Positions 1-6,221 of a stretch of DNA of 10,175 bases are shown here, piece by piece. The notes beneath the pieces are model-generated. The model saw only the letters and a list, made by a program, of their open reading frames with translations. It ran no database searches and was not told the origin of the DNA. The translations under genes were made by a program, and so were the position numbers. This DNA is from Phycisphaerae bacterium (lineage in GTDB: Bacteria > Planctomycetota > Phycisphaerae > Sedimentisphaerales > SG8-4): the NCBI GenBank assembly GCA_030614945.1, contig JAUXAH010000051.1, forward strand, positions 1 to 10,175. The letters run 5' to 3'. Position 1 is the first letter of the stretch, and every line of letters starts with the position of its first letter.

Positions 1-369
1 GCCGCAGCCCAGAGCGATAGAAGATACGAAGTTATTGTCGATTTGACAGAACAAAGCTATTTGCTTCGCCAGATTACTTCGCCTGATTTATCAGAGGTTC
101 TGGAAGAAGAGATTATTGTCGAAAATTATTTAAGCGATAACTGCTGGGTTGCTTATGTTGAGTTCGACGATGGAGACTACACCAATGAAGGCCGAGCAAA
201 ATTCCGTGCGGGACATGCGGGCTGGCAATACGGTGGGAAAATCGTCCTGCTCGACAGAGCTGAGCAGCCATATTCGGTTGTGGTCAACCGGATTAATAGA
301 ATTATCACGTTGAGAGAAGGTGATGTTGAACTTTTGATGCCGAGGGCTAAAGAAGATGTGTCGTTCTAA
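1..369 (+). CDS. gspH: GspH-like minor pseudopilin, 3' part (cut by window start)
   Basis: The reading frame is open to base 1, and 122 codons are visible before the stop at 367-369, so the N-terminal prepilin signal and hydrophobic helix lie outside the window. The visible part has the layout of a GspH C-terminal domain. Near its start, RRYEVIVDLTEQSYLL resembles the strand following the pilin helix. FRAGHAGWQYGGKIVLL corresponds to the glycine-rich GspH loop, followed by YSVVVNRINRIITLREGDVE as the closing beta strands. GspH is a minor pseudopilin of the type II secretion pseudopilus, an inner-membrane anchored periplasmic fibre. It overlaps the next gene by 14 bp, which suggests translational coupling in one operon. 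The internal TTG at 43 is unlikely to be the true start, because the homologous-looking sequence continues upstream of it. Family assignment rests on pattern and gene order and is fairly secure; exact GspH versus another minor pseudopilin is less so. Confidence 0.7.
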   Translation, partial: AAAQSDRRYEVIVDLTEQSYLLRQITSPDLSEVLEEEIIVENYLSDNCWVAYVEFDDGDYTNEGRAKFRAGHAGWQYGGKIVLLDRAEQPYSVVVNRINRIITLREGDVELLMPRAKEDVSF

Positions 370-1213
370 AAAAAATCTGTTATCTGCTTTACCGAAGTGT
401 AAGGGCTTTAGCTTGCCGGAAGTTGTGGCTGCTTTGATTATACTGGGGCTTGTCAGCTCGAGCGTATTGGTTGTTATAAACCGCTGTATGGTCTCGGCGG
501 CAGATTCGGCGCTGCGCATGCGGGCCTTTGAAGTTGCACGCGAGAATATGGAAGCTCTTCTGTCCAGGGATTCAGTTAAAGAGATGGTTGAGTATGGCAG
601 CAGTGATAAGTATCCGGGAATTGAATGGCAAACCGTTGTTGAGACGTTTTATGAGCCGTTAACGGCGCGGATGTGGATTCAGGCGGTTTGCTCGGCTGAG
701 TATACCGACATAGAGGGTGAAGTGCAAACGGTTGAACTAACGAACTGGCTGACCAATGTGTCAAAGGAAGATGTGCGTAAAATTCTTGAGGAGCAGCAAA
801 AAGAAGAGGAGCGGTTGGCTGAGCAGATTATCGAGACTGAGGAAGAAGCTGCTGACTACGCCGGTGTCGACCAGCAAACTATCCAGCAGTGGGTTGAGAA
901 TGGTATGCTAAAGACCGAGGATGGCTATTACATTAAGAATCAGCTTGATCTTTATATAGACAATGACGGCAATCCGAGCATCGAAGACAGAGAGTGGCAG
1001 GCACAAGCTGATGCGTACTTAATAGACCCAACAAAGAGACAGGGTAAGCAGAGCAAACAAGATATGCCGGGCAAACAAGATATGCCGGGCAAAGAAGATA
1101 AACAAGGCCCGATGGAGGAACCTCGTGTAAAAAGAATAGGCGGGCGCACCCTTGAAGAGCTTGTTGAAATGGGTTTCCCTCGGGAACTCCTGGAGGGATT
1201 ATTTAATGAATAG
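356..1213 (+). CDS. gspI: GspI-like minor pseudopilin with HTH-like C-terminal extension
   Basis: This 285-aa protein begins with a class III prepilin signal. A short basic leader ends in KG at residues 16-17, then FSLPEV, with Glu22 at mature position +5, and a hydrophobic helix to about residue 45. Prepilin peptidase should cut after Gly17 and methylate Phe18. Second place among the pseudopilins of the operon, after GspH, suggests GspI. Canonical GspI is only about 120-130 aa. Here residues 18-135 fill that role and about 150 extra residues follow. They comprise a charged helical linker (137-165), a segment at 162-201 that reads like an excisionase/MerR-type helix-turn-helix (EEAADYAGVDQQTIQQWV, then GYYIKNQLDLYI), a KQDMPG tandem repeat (235-246) and a short helical pair around EMGFPRELLEGLF (271-283). 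The start ATG at 356 has GAGGG 9 nt upstream, inside gspH. The pseudopilin call is secure; the role of the extension is unknown. Confidence 0.78.
   Translation: MCRSKKNLLSALPKCKGFSLPEVVAALIILGLVSSSVLVVINRCMVSAADSALRMRAFEVARENMEALLSRDSVKEMVEYGSSDKYPGIEWQTVVETFYEPLTARMWIQAVCSAEYTDIEGEVQTVELTNWLTNVSKEDVRKILEEQQKEEERLAEQIIETEEEAADYAGVDQQTIQQWVENGMLKTEDGYYIKNQLDLYIDNDGNPSIEDREWQAQADAYLIDPTKRQGKQSKQDMPGKQDMPGKEDKQGPMEEPRVKRIGGRTLEELVEMGFPRELLEGLFNE
1053..1100 (+). repeat. 18-bp tandem repeat inside the GspI-like gene
   Basis: Two identical 18-bp copies (1053-1070 and 1071-1088, starting GCAAACAAGATATG) are followed by a partial third copy with changes (1089-1100). Because 18 is a multiple of three, the repeat adds GKQDMP-type blocks without breaking the frame. 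It lies in a lysine/glutamine-rich linker between the HTH-like segment and the C-terminal helices. Confidence 0.9.
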
Positions 1214-1312
1214 TGGATACGCTAAACGCTAAAATTTGACGGTGTGTGAGGGTTACCATTTTGCGATGCATTGCACCTGTGGCAGAGCCAAAATGAGGTC
1301 CCGTGAATAATT

Positions 1313-2155
1313 ATGAAAAAAACTTTTAATACATTTGGAGAGCCGCGGGGTTTTTCGCTGGCTGAGGTGCTGGCAGCTCTGACGATAGGAGCGATGGTTT
1401 TGATTGCGATTCTGGGTGTTTACAGCCGGGCCGGGCGCTCCGCCGCTGCAATTACCCGCAAGCTTGATAACTTGCGACTACCCTCTGAGGTTTTGCAGCG
1501 TATCGCCGAAGACCTCGACAGAATAATTGCGTCCGGCTCTGATACGAAAGTTACTATTGAAAATAAACTTAACAATCTTTATCCGACCGCCAGACTGACG
1601 ATTCTAAAAAATTATTACGACAAGGGGCGTAAACCGCAGACATTTGAAGAAATCATTTGGCAGACCAGCTATGACTACGACACCGACAGCCTTGTTTTAT
1701 ACCGAAGCCACAGCGGGGTCGGGTTAGAAGACAAGCTGCTTGATGAGAAGAGGGAAAGTTGGGAGAAAGGTTATCCTTTTGTGCCGATTTGCGACGGCAT
1801 TACTTTTTTCAAGATACAGGTCCCCAGGGGCGAAAATCTTACAGATAGATGGAGCGGCTCACCACCTCATGGTATTGTGGTAACGATTTCTTTTGCCGAG
1901 CCCTTTAAGACGGTAGCCGGTGATTTGGATGTGCCGGATGAGGAAAAAATCACACGAACCATAGCTATCGATAGAACCAGAAAAATCAGATTCATATTCG
2001 TAAAAAAAGAGTATGAGGAAGACGAGATTAGTGAGAGTGGTGAGATTAGTGAGATTAGTGAGAGTGATGAGATTAGTGAGAGCAGTGAGAGCAAGAGCAG
2101 TGAGAACAGGAGCAGTGAGAGTAGTGAGAGCAGGAGCAGTGAGAGTAGTGAGTAA
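1313..2155 (+). CDS. gspJ: GspJ-like minor pseudopilin with Ser/Glu-repeat tail
   Basis: This 280-aa protein opens with a prepilin signal: a leader ending PRG (residues 11-13), then FSLAEVL with Glu18 at mature +5 and a hydrophobic helix to about residue 33. Third position among the pseudopilins (H-I-J-K) and the larger globular domain fit GspJ, a minor pseudopilin at the tip of the T2SS pseudopilus. The globular part runs to about residue 230. The last 48 residues (233-280) are almost only Ser, Glu, Ile and Asp, encoded by a 9-bp DNA repeat and not part of the canonical family. An in-frame stop at 1304 and a GAGGT at 1295-1299 support the ATG at 1313. A 99-bp gap separates it from gspI, with no clear terminator. 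The stop lies 8 bp inside the likely start of gspK. Confidence 0.75.
   Translation: MKKTFNTFGEPRGFSLAEVLAALTIGAMVLIAILGVYSRAGRSAAAITRKLDNLRLPSEVLQRIAEDLDRIIASGSDTKVTIENKLNNLYPTARLTILKNYYDKGRKPQTFEEIIWQTSYDYDTDSLVLYRSHSGVGLEDKLLDEKRESWEKGYPFVPICDGITFFKIQVPRGENLTDRWSGSPPHGIVVTISFAEPFKTVAGDLDVPDEEKITRTIAIDRTRKIRFIFVKKEYEEDEISESGEISEISESDEISESSESKSSENRSSESSESRSSESSE
2024..2152 (+). repeat. Degenerate 9-bp tandem repeat across the gspJ/gspK junction
   Basis: The unit is GAGATTAGT or GAGAGCAGT. It is clear and in register from 2024 to about 2086, then drifts (AGCAGTGAGAGTAGTGAG blocks) up to 2152. In the gspJ frame it encodes the Ser/Glu tail. In the gspK frame it is also stop-free and would encode an Arg/Val-rich peptide from an ATG at 2013. 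It also supplies the AGGAG and the GTG that are the best start signals for gspK. Confidence 0.9.
2132..2136 (+). promoter_or_regulatory. Ribosome-binding site deciding the gspK start
   Basis: AGGAG lies 11 nt before the GTG at 2148. This GTG gives a short hydrophilic leader followed by RPGIVLLVTL, the normal GspK N-terminus. The alternative ATG at 2013 would prepend 45 repeat-encoded Arg/Val-rich residues, which is not plausible ahead of a membrane anchor. Confidence 0.55.
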
Positions 2156-3467
2156 CGAAGGTCTAAACAACTGCGGTACCGGAAACCGCCCGGGCATTGT
2201 GCTTTTAGTGACGTTAGTGCTATTGGTTGTGCTTTCGACACTGGGTTACACCCTGAGCAGTCGTCTCGCCGCACGTCGTCACCGGGACCGGTATATCATA
2301 GATTACAGCAAAGCCCGCTATGGTTGCGACTCGGCGGTAAAATATGCCCTTGCCACGTTGCAAGATATCAGCGAGCCGGTGCTGATTGCCCGTCCGAATG
2401 AGCCGGATTTTTCCGATTTATTTATCCTTAGCGAGCAGGAATACGAGGAACTTTTGGCCGAGTGGGCAGTCGAAAAGGCCTTCAGCCCGCTCGAAAGTGT
2501 TGGTGACGACAACGATATTAGCGATAGTAACGATTTTAACGATATTGATGAAATTGGCAAGTTTACCGACTTTAATGATGTCAATGAAGTTAGCGGAATT
2601 ACCGACTTTAATGACCCTAATTCTTGGACGGTACGTGGTCCCTATGGTCCGGCCTGGCCGTTTATAACCGAGCCGGTTGAGTTCGAGATTGGTCCTGCCA
2701 CGGTTAGAATTGAAATTGAAGACGAAAATGCAAAATACCCTGTCGGCTGGGCACTGCTGGGCGATGACGATAAGCAGTTGCAGCGTGAAGCTCTGGCGGG
2801 GTTCGAAACTTTCTGCGAATGGATGGATGTCAATGAAGTACAGATTGATGAGCTGAAAGAGGAGCTAAAGAAAATAAGTGAAATAAAACCGTTCAAACTT
2901 GACCTCAAGCCGATAACGAGGGTTGAAAAAACGCCAATAAGAACGAGAACAAGAACCCCCACACGTACAAGAAGAACCAGAACTCCCCGAGTCCGGATGA
3001 CAAGAACAACTATACCCGTCTCTGCGCAGATTGCCGATCATGCAAAACTTCTTCACAGTTCGCTGATTGACACCGAAATCCTTGCCAGACCAACTATAAT
3101 CAGTGAGCGCAGAAAAGAATCGGCTCTGAAGTATATGGGAATGTGGGGCTCGAGAAAGGTTAATATAAATACCGCACCTCGACACGTCTTAGAGGCGGCT
3201 TTTACCTTCGGCGGTGACGCTGATGAAATCGCTGAAGAAATCATACAGCGAAGACGGCAAAAGGTTTTTACGAATATAGAAGATTTGAAGAGAGCGCTGT
3301 TCGGGTATTCTAATGCGATTGAGAAGTGCGAAAAATATATCACAACAGCCAGTAAATTTTTCACGATTAAGGTAACCGCGGTAAGTGGAGTGGCAAAGGC
3401 ATCAGCTATTATAGCGATAACGAAAGAGGGCAAAAAAACAGTAAAAATTGCCGTAATCTCCGGCTGA
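2148..3467 (+). CDS. gspK: GspK-like minor pseudopilin
   Basis: Starting at GTG 2148 this is a 439-aa protein. The leader ends RPG (residues 14-16), followed by a hydrophobic segment (17-33) without Glu at +5, as is normal for GspK, the large pseudopilin that caps the T2SS pseudopilus tip. Residues 180-205 and 295-330 look like the GspK core. Residues 337-385 (VNINTAPRHVLEAAF, then DADEIAEEIIQRR) match the SAM/helix-hairpin-helix-like part that is diagnostic for the family. Two low-complexity insertions are present: an Asp/Asn-rich block at 120-158 with TDFND twice, and an Arg/Thr-rich block at 261-288. These explain a length above the usual 300-350 aa. The start overlaps the gspJ stop by 8 bp, so the two are probably translationally coupled. 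Starting at ATG 2013 would be a misannotation in my view. Confidence 0.8.
   Translation: MSNEGLNNCGTGNRPGIVLLVTLVLLVVLSTLGYTLSSRLAARRHRDRYIIDYSKARYGCDSAVKYALATLQDISEPVLIARPNEPDFSDLFILSEQEYEELLAEWAVEKAFSPLESVGDDNDISDSNDFNDIDEIGKFTDFNDVNEVSGITDFNDPNSWTVRGPYGPAWPFITEPVEFEIGPATVRIEIEDENAKYPVGWALLGDDDKQLQREALAGFETFCEWMDVNEVQIDELKEELKKISEIKPFKLDLKPITRVEKTPIRTRTRTPTRTRRTRTPRVRMTRTTIPVSAQIADHAKLLHSSLIDTEILARPTIISERRKESALKYMGMWGSRKVNINTAPRHVLEAAFTFGGDADEIAEEIIQRRRQKVFTNIEDLKRALFGYSNAIEKCEKYITTASKFFTIKVTAVSGVAKASAIIAITKEGKKTVKIAVISG
2505..2621 (+). repeat. Asp/Asn-rich low-complexity tract in gspK
   Basis: The tract encodes residues 120-158 of the GspK-like protein and is dominated by Asp, Asn, Ser, Phe and Ile. 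The 14-mer ACCGACTTTAATGA occurs at 2565-2578 and again at 2601-2614, 36 bp apart, so the tract probably grew by duplication in multiples of three. Confidence 0.7.
2928..3011 (+). repeat. Arg/Thr-rich low-complexity tract in gspK
   Basis: The tract encodes residues 261-288, a run of alternating Arg and Thr with Pro (RTRTRTPTRTRRTRTP). It is strongly basic, in contrast to the acidic tract at 2505-2621 and the acidic tail of the GspJ-like protein. Confidence 0.7.
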
Positions 3468-3480
3468 GAAGCCGACTTTT

Positions 3481-3485
3481 AGGAG
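3481..3485 (+). promoter_or_regulatory. Ribosome-binding site deciding the gspL start
   Basis: AGGAG is 10 nt before GTG 3496 but only 1 nt before TTG 3487, so the GTG is the better start. Confidence 0.55.
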
Positions 3486-3495
3486 TTTGCTCGAA

Positions 3496-4998
3496 GTGGA
3501 ACCTCAGAACTATCTGGGAGTTTATTTAAGCAAAGACGCCGCGACGGTGGTTTGCCTCGGTTCGCAAGGCCGGGACGGAAACGTTTTGGGCTGCTTTAGC
3601 GTCTCTGTTGAAGAGCAGGAGGAGCAAAACCAGTCCAGCACCAAAAATGGAGCGCAGCGAAGTGCTTTTTTTGGTGCTGGATTGGCAAATCTTATTGCCC
3701 GCGGTTGTGACGAGAGAGAGTTGAAATTTTCCGAAGTTGCAGTGGCTCTGGATTGTGCAATGTTTATGCAGCATAATGTCCACAGCGAGTTTAATGAGCC
3801 GAAACAAATCGCTGCGACCGTCAGGTTTGATGCAGAGGAAGCACTTGCCACGGATGTTACCGACGTTGCGATAGCTTTCGAAATAACTTCAAGCGACCAG
3901 AGCGGCTCGGCGCTAACCGTCTTTACCGTACAGCGAAAGATATTGTCAGATGTTATTCTTTCTTTGCAACAGTATAATATTGACCCCGTAAGCATAGAGC
4001 CGGATGTTAATTGTCTGTCAAGATTTATCCGGCAAAATATATCCCTGCCTGAAGATTTGCATCCTTTCTTCTGTGCGCTTTCCCGCCGCAACGGTTATTT
4101 TGTTGTCCCTGCCGGCGACAAGCAGGGAGCGCAAAAAGCATCGGCTGTGCGGACGTTTCTGGTCGGGCCGACGCAGAACCGAACCGAACTGCTTGCAAGG
4201 GAAGTGTCTGTAACCGCCGCTTTGGTTGAAACCGGCGAGGCGATAAATTGCCTTAAGGTTTTCGACTCCACCGGCTCTGTAAACTGTCAGCAGCTTAGTG
4301 AAAAGCTGGGTATCGAAGCCAGTGGTGTTGATTGGCTCCAGTCTGCCGGAACCGAGCCGGCGGCTCTGGCCGATTGTGCCGACCCCGTTGATTTTGCAAT
4401 TGCCTATGGGGCGGCATTGGCTCATCTGGAAAAGGCGCAAAGCATAAATTTCCGCAGCGATTTTATGCCTTATCAGGGTAAAAAGCTGCGGCTGCAAAAA
4501 GCGCTGAAGTTGGCGGCAATATCTGTTACCGTTCTTGCGCTTGCCGTCGGCGTTTATTTTCAATGGGGCCCCCAACAATTATCGAAAACAAACGAAGGAC
4601 GCAACGAACTACGCAAAAAATTCGCGAAAGATTACTCGGCCGTTATGTTAGGTAAGAAGCTACCAGCTAAATTTAGCACCGCAAAAAACAAACTTGGTGG
4701 TGAATTAAGACGCATCAAAAAAGAAAGCACACCGTTAGGTAAAGAATCCGTGTCGGCAAGACTAACCCTGGTGCTCGAGGCGTTTAACAAATACGCAGCA
4801 CAGGCAAGGCCGATGGATTTAAATATAGATTCGGTCACCATTACAAGCAAGATTAGTATAATAGGCGACACCTCCAGTCGTAGAAACACGCGGAAACTGT
4901 TCGACACAATCAAGAATGAGATGGAGATTTTGCAAGAGCGTGTCTACGCAAAGGACAGGCGTGACCATTTCAGAATAACGGTGGTGCCGAAAAAATAG
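3496..4998 (+). CDS. gspL: GspL/PilM-like type II secretion inner-membrane protein
   Basis: From GTG 3496 the protein is 500 aa. It starts with YLGVYLSKDAATVVCLG (residues 6-22), the first phosphate-loop-like strand of the actin-like PilM/GspL cytoplasmic domain. It continues as an alpha/beta protein to about residue 310 (DPVDFAIAYGAALAHLE, a typical PilM end). NFRSDFMPYQGKKLRLQK (318-335) corresponds to the juxtamembrane linker, then one membrane helix (about 337-355) and a periplasmic domain of about 145 aa with a ferredoxin-like look (PMDLNIDSVTITSKISIIG, then FRITVVPKK). GspL recruits the GspE ATPase to the inner-membrane platform and pairs with GspM. Position directly after gspK and before a GspM-like gene supports the call. 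PilM alone lacks the membrane helix, so GspL or a PilM-PilN-like fusion is the better description. Divergence from proteobacterial GspL is high. Confidence 0.72.
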   Translation: MEPQNYLGVYLSKDAATVVCLGSQGRDGNVLGCFSVSVEEQEEQNQSSTKNGAQRSAFFGAGLANLIARGCDERELKFSEVAVALDCAMFMQHNVHSEFNEPKQIAATVRFDAEEALATDVTDVAIAFEITSSDQSGSALTVFTVQRKILSDVILSLQQYNIDPVSIEPDVNCLSRFIRQNISLPEDLHPFFCALSRRNGYFVVPAGDKQGAQKASAVRTFLVGPTQNRTELLAREVSVTAALVETGEAINCLKVFDSTGSVNCQQLSEKLGIEASGVDWLQSAGTEPAALADCADPVDFAIAYGAALAHLEKAQSINFRSDFMPYQGKKLRLQKALKLAAISVTVLALAVGVYFQWGPQQLSKTNEGRNELRKKFAKDYSAVMLGKKLPAKFSTAKNKLGGELRRIKKESTPLGKESVSARLTLVLEAFNKYAAQARPMDLNIDSVTITSKISIIGDTSSRRNTRKLFDTIKNEMEILQERVYAKDRRDHFRITVVPKK

Positions 4999-5013
4999 AT
5001 AAGGACAGACTTT

Positions 5014-5517
5014 ATGAAGGACATATACAAAAATCCAATTGTGTACTACATACTTATTCCTGTCATAGTCGCTCTATGGGCGCTATCGGTCTGGGCGGTA
5101 CGTTTGCCGGAAGCGGAACGCAGCTTGAAGCGCGAGCAGGGCGAATATAGCAAAGCCCAAAACATAATGTTAGAGATTTTAATTCTTGACCCCGACCGAC
5201 TGGAATTTGCCGATGCAAACAGCGCATCTGCTGAATTTGCTTATGTCAATGCTGTTGACAGGGTCGCCAGTTTTTGCGGAATCCCGTCGGCCAATTACAA
5301 ACTTAGTTCCGGACCAATCATAAAGAGGCAGGGAAAGAAAAGCCAGACCGCCACTGTAAGTCTGAAGGATGTTGGTATAGTAAAATTTGCTAAATTTCTC
5401 TCGACAATCCAACTTCGCTGGGCGGAATTGGAATGTGTGCAGCTCAAAAAACTCAAGAAAAAGGCAGGCTTCCCTGATAGATGGGACGTGGATTTGGAAT
5501 TCAAGTATTACTATTAA
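5014..5517 (+). CDS. gspM: GspM/PilO-like type II secretion protein
   Basis: This 167-aa protein has a short cytoplasmic N-terminus, one membrane helix (about residues 10-28), a helical coiled-coil-like stretch (32-55), and a small periplasmic alpha/beta domain ending in a beta strand (DVDLEFKYYY). That is the plan of GspM and PilO. It binds GspL/PilN in the assembly platform around the pseudopilus. A good ribosome-binding site (AAGGA, 5001-5005) stands 8 nt before the ATG and 15 bp separate it from gspL. It is the last gene of the visible operon. Sequence motifs in this family are weak, so the assignment depends on topology and gene order; the symbol is provisional. Confidence 0.62.
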   Translation: MKDIYKNPIVYYILIPVIVALWALSVWAVRLPEAERSLKREQGEYSKAQNIMLEILILDPDRLEFADANSASAEFAYVNAVDRVASFCGIPSANYKLSSGPIIKRQGKKSQTATVSLKDVGIVKFAKFLSTIQLRWAELECVQLKKLKKKAGFPDRWDVDLEFKYYY

Positions 5518-5751
5518 AAGCGGCCGATTGCAGCTTGCCTGCTAATTCAATTTTGGCATTTCGGTTTTTGTGTTCTAAATTTTGGCCATCGCTATATATA
5601 GTATATTGCCCGTCTTTCCCGGATAGACTACTGCAGCCGGTTTTCGTGTGAAAAAGGGGTTTCTTTAAAAGCTTGTTTTTTGGCACTAATAAGCCGTATT
5701 TTGCCGCAAATTGGTGTAACTTTATGCTTTTGTGGCAGTTAGGTAAAAAGC

Positions 5752-5768
5752 AAACTTTTCTAAAGTTT
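5752..5768. promoter_or_regulatory. Perfect 7-bp inverted repeat overlapping the -35
   Basis: AAACTTT (5752-5758) and AAAGTTT (5762-5768) are separated by TCT. The right arm coincides with the -35 of the candidate sigma-28 promoter. It could be an operator, or chance symmetry that weakens the promoter call. Confidence 0.35.
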
Positions 5769-5789
5769 TCCGCCCGTTCCTGTCGATAT
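5761..5789 (+). promoter_or_regulatory. Candidate sigma-28 (FliA/SigD)-type promoter
   Basis: TAAAGTTT at 5761-5768 equals the enterobacterial FliA -35 consensus in all eight bases. GTCGATAT at 5782-5789 differs from the SigD -10 consensus (GCCGATAT) at one base and from GCCGATAA at two. The gap between them is 13 bp, where 11 is usual, so spacing is the weak point. It points toward the FlgM-like gene, about 137 bp upstream of its ATG. A FlgM gene under its own sigma factor would be a known feedback design. Confidence 0.45.
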
Positions 5790-5925
5790 CAATATTATAA
5801 GGTTGATTACAAGGTTGTTTTGGCCCTCGAAGGGATTTAGGGGGTGCACAATATATAGTGGTTCTACGCTCCTGGACAAAAGGATGGATGCTTTTGTCCG
5901 TAGCTGGTCTGTCAAGGTATTTCAA

Positions 5926-6207
5926 ATGCCGGATTTTGATTCCAACGACCGGTTTGGGGGGCAGAATCGACAGGAGGGCCCTGTCGATGAGAACCTGGCT
6001 CCAGATGAGGATTTGATTATGGAGCAGATACTTGAAAATATCAACACTACGCCAATTGGCCGGGTGTTAAAAAAGATTGCTTCGCTGCCGGAAGCTCGCA
6101 GGGAGAAAGTTCTTAATGTCCGCCGGCAGCTTACCGAAGGTAAATACAATCTCAATGAGCGATTGGATGTTGCTCTCGATAAGGTCCTTGAGGACCTTAC
6201 CGCATAA
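5926..6207 (+). CDS. flgM: FlgM-like anti-sigma factor
   Basis: This 93-aa protein has a disordered acidic N-terminal half (1-32) and a helical C-terminal half. EARREKVLNVRRQLTEGKYNLNERLDVALDKVLEDL (57-91) fits the FlgM family signature, with the conserved pattern V..RRQL.EGKY....R...AL...L. FlgM binds the flagellar sigma factor FliA (sigma-28) and holds late flagellar genes off until the hook is finished. The ATG at 5926 is chosen because AAGG (5914-5917) lies 8 nt upstream. The in-frame ATG at 5884 has no spaced ribosome-binding site. No other flagellar gene is in the window, so the sigma partner is not shown. The gene converges on spoVG with only 14 bp between stops. Family call is good; function is by homology pattern only. 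Confidence 0.68.
   Translation: MPDFDSNDRFGGQNRQEGPVDENLAPDEDLIMEQILENINTTPIGRVLKKIASLPEARREKVLNVRRQLTEGKYNLNERLDVALDKVLEDLTA
6181..6198. terminator. Hairpin at the flgM/spoVG convergence point
   Basis: AAGGTCC, loop TTGA, GGACCTT form a perfect 7-bp stem with a 4-nt loop, inside the last codons of the flgM-like gene and 24 bp beyond the spoVG stop. It could act on transcripts from both sides. There is no T-run after it on either strand, so it is not a textbook intrinsic terminator, and codon choice alone could have produced it. Confidence 0.3.
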
Positions 6208-6221
6208 TGGGGTCCCTTTAA

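Larger units (their letters stand above)
5518..5925 (+). other. 408-bp intergenic region between the T2SS operon and the FlgM-like gene
   Basis: No convincing ORF was found on either strand. The first 240 bp are AT-rich with short T-runs and a TATATATA-like stretch near 5592, and no strong terminator hairpin follows the T2SS operon. The second half holds a palindrome (5752-5768) and a sigma-28-like promoter (5761-5789). An upstream in-frame extension of the flgM-like ORF reaches 5803, but it lacks a ribosome-binding site and the encoded sequence is not FlgM-like. Confidence 0.6.

Noticed and set aside
1214..1312. 99-bp gap between the GspI- and GspJ-like genes examined for a riboswitch or promoter
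   Set aside because: Apart from a ribosome-binding site near its end and a short TGCATTGCA symmetry, no consensus promoter or structured motif could be recognised.
2013..2147. N-terminal extension of GspK from ATG 2013, an Arg/Val-rich repeat peptide
   Set aside because: It is a frame-shifted reading of the repeat that encodes the GspJ tail. It would place about 45 basic residues before the membrane anchor and has no suitable ribosome-binding site.
1859..2274. Long - strand ORFs opposite the repeat tract, Leu/Ser/Thr-rich
   Set aside because: They are open only because the 9-bp repeat lacks stops in several frames. The + strand genes are well supported and no start signals are seen.
5518..5545. 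Possible terminator hairpin after the T2SS operon (AAGC...GCTT)
   Set aside because: The stem is only about four base pairs with mismatches and no T-run follows.
5620..5645. CCGG...CCGG stem followed by TTTT in the intergenic region
   Set aside because: A four-base self-complementary stem with a long loop is too weak to call as a terminator or riboswitch part.
5679..5695. TGGCAC followed by AAGCC, resembling a sigma-54 promoter
   Set aside because: The GG-to-GC distance is one base short, and the -12 element lacks TTGC.
5501..5925. - strand ORFs in the intergenic region upstream of the FlgM-like gene
   Set aside because: They are short, lack ribosome-binding sites and encode unrecognisable sequence.
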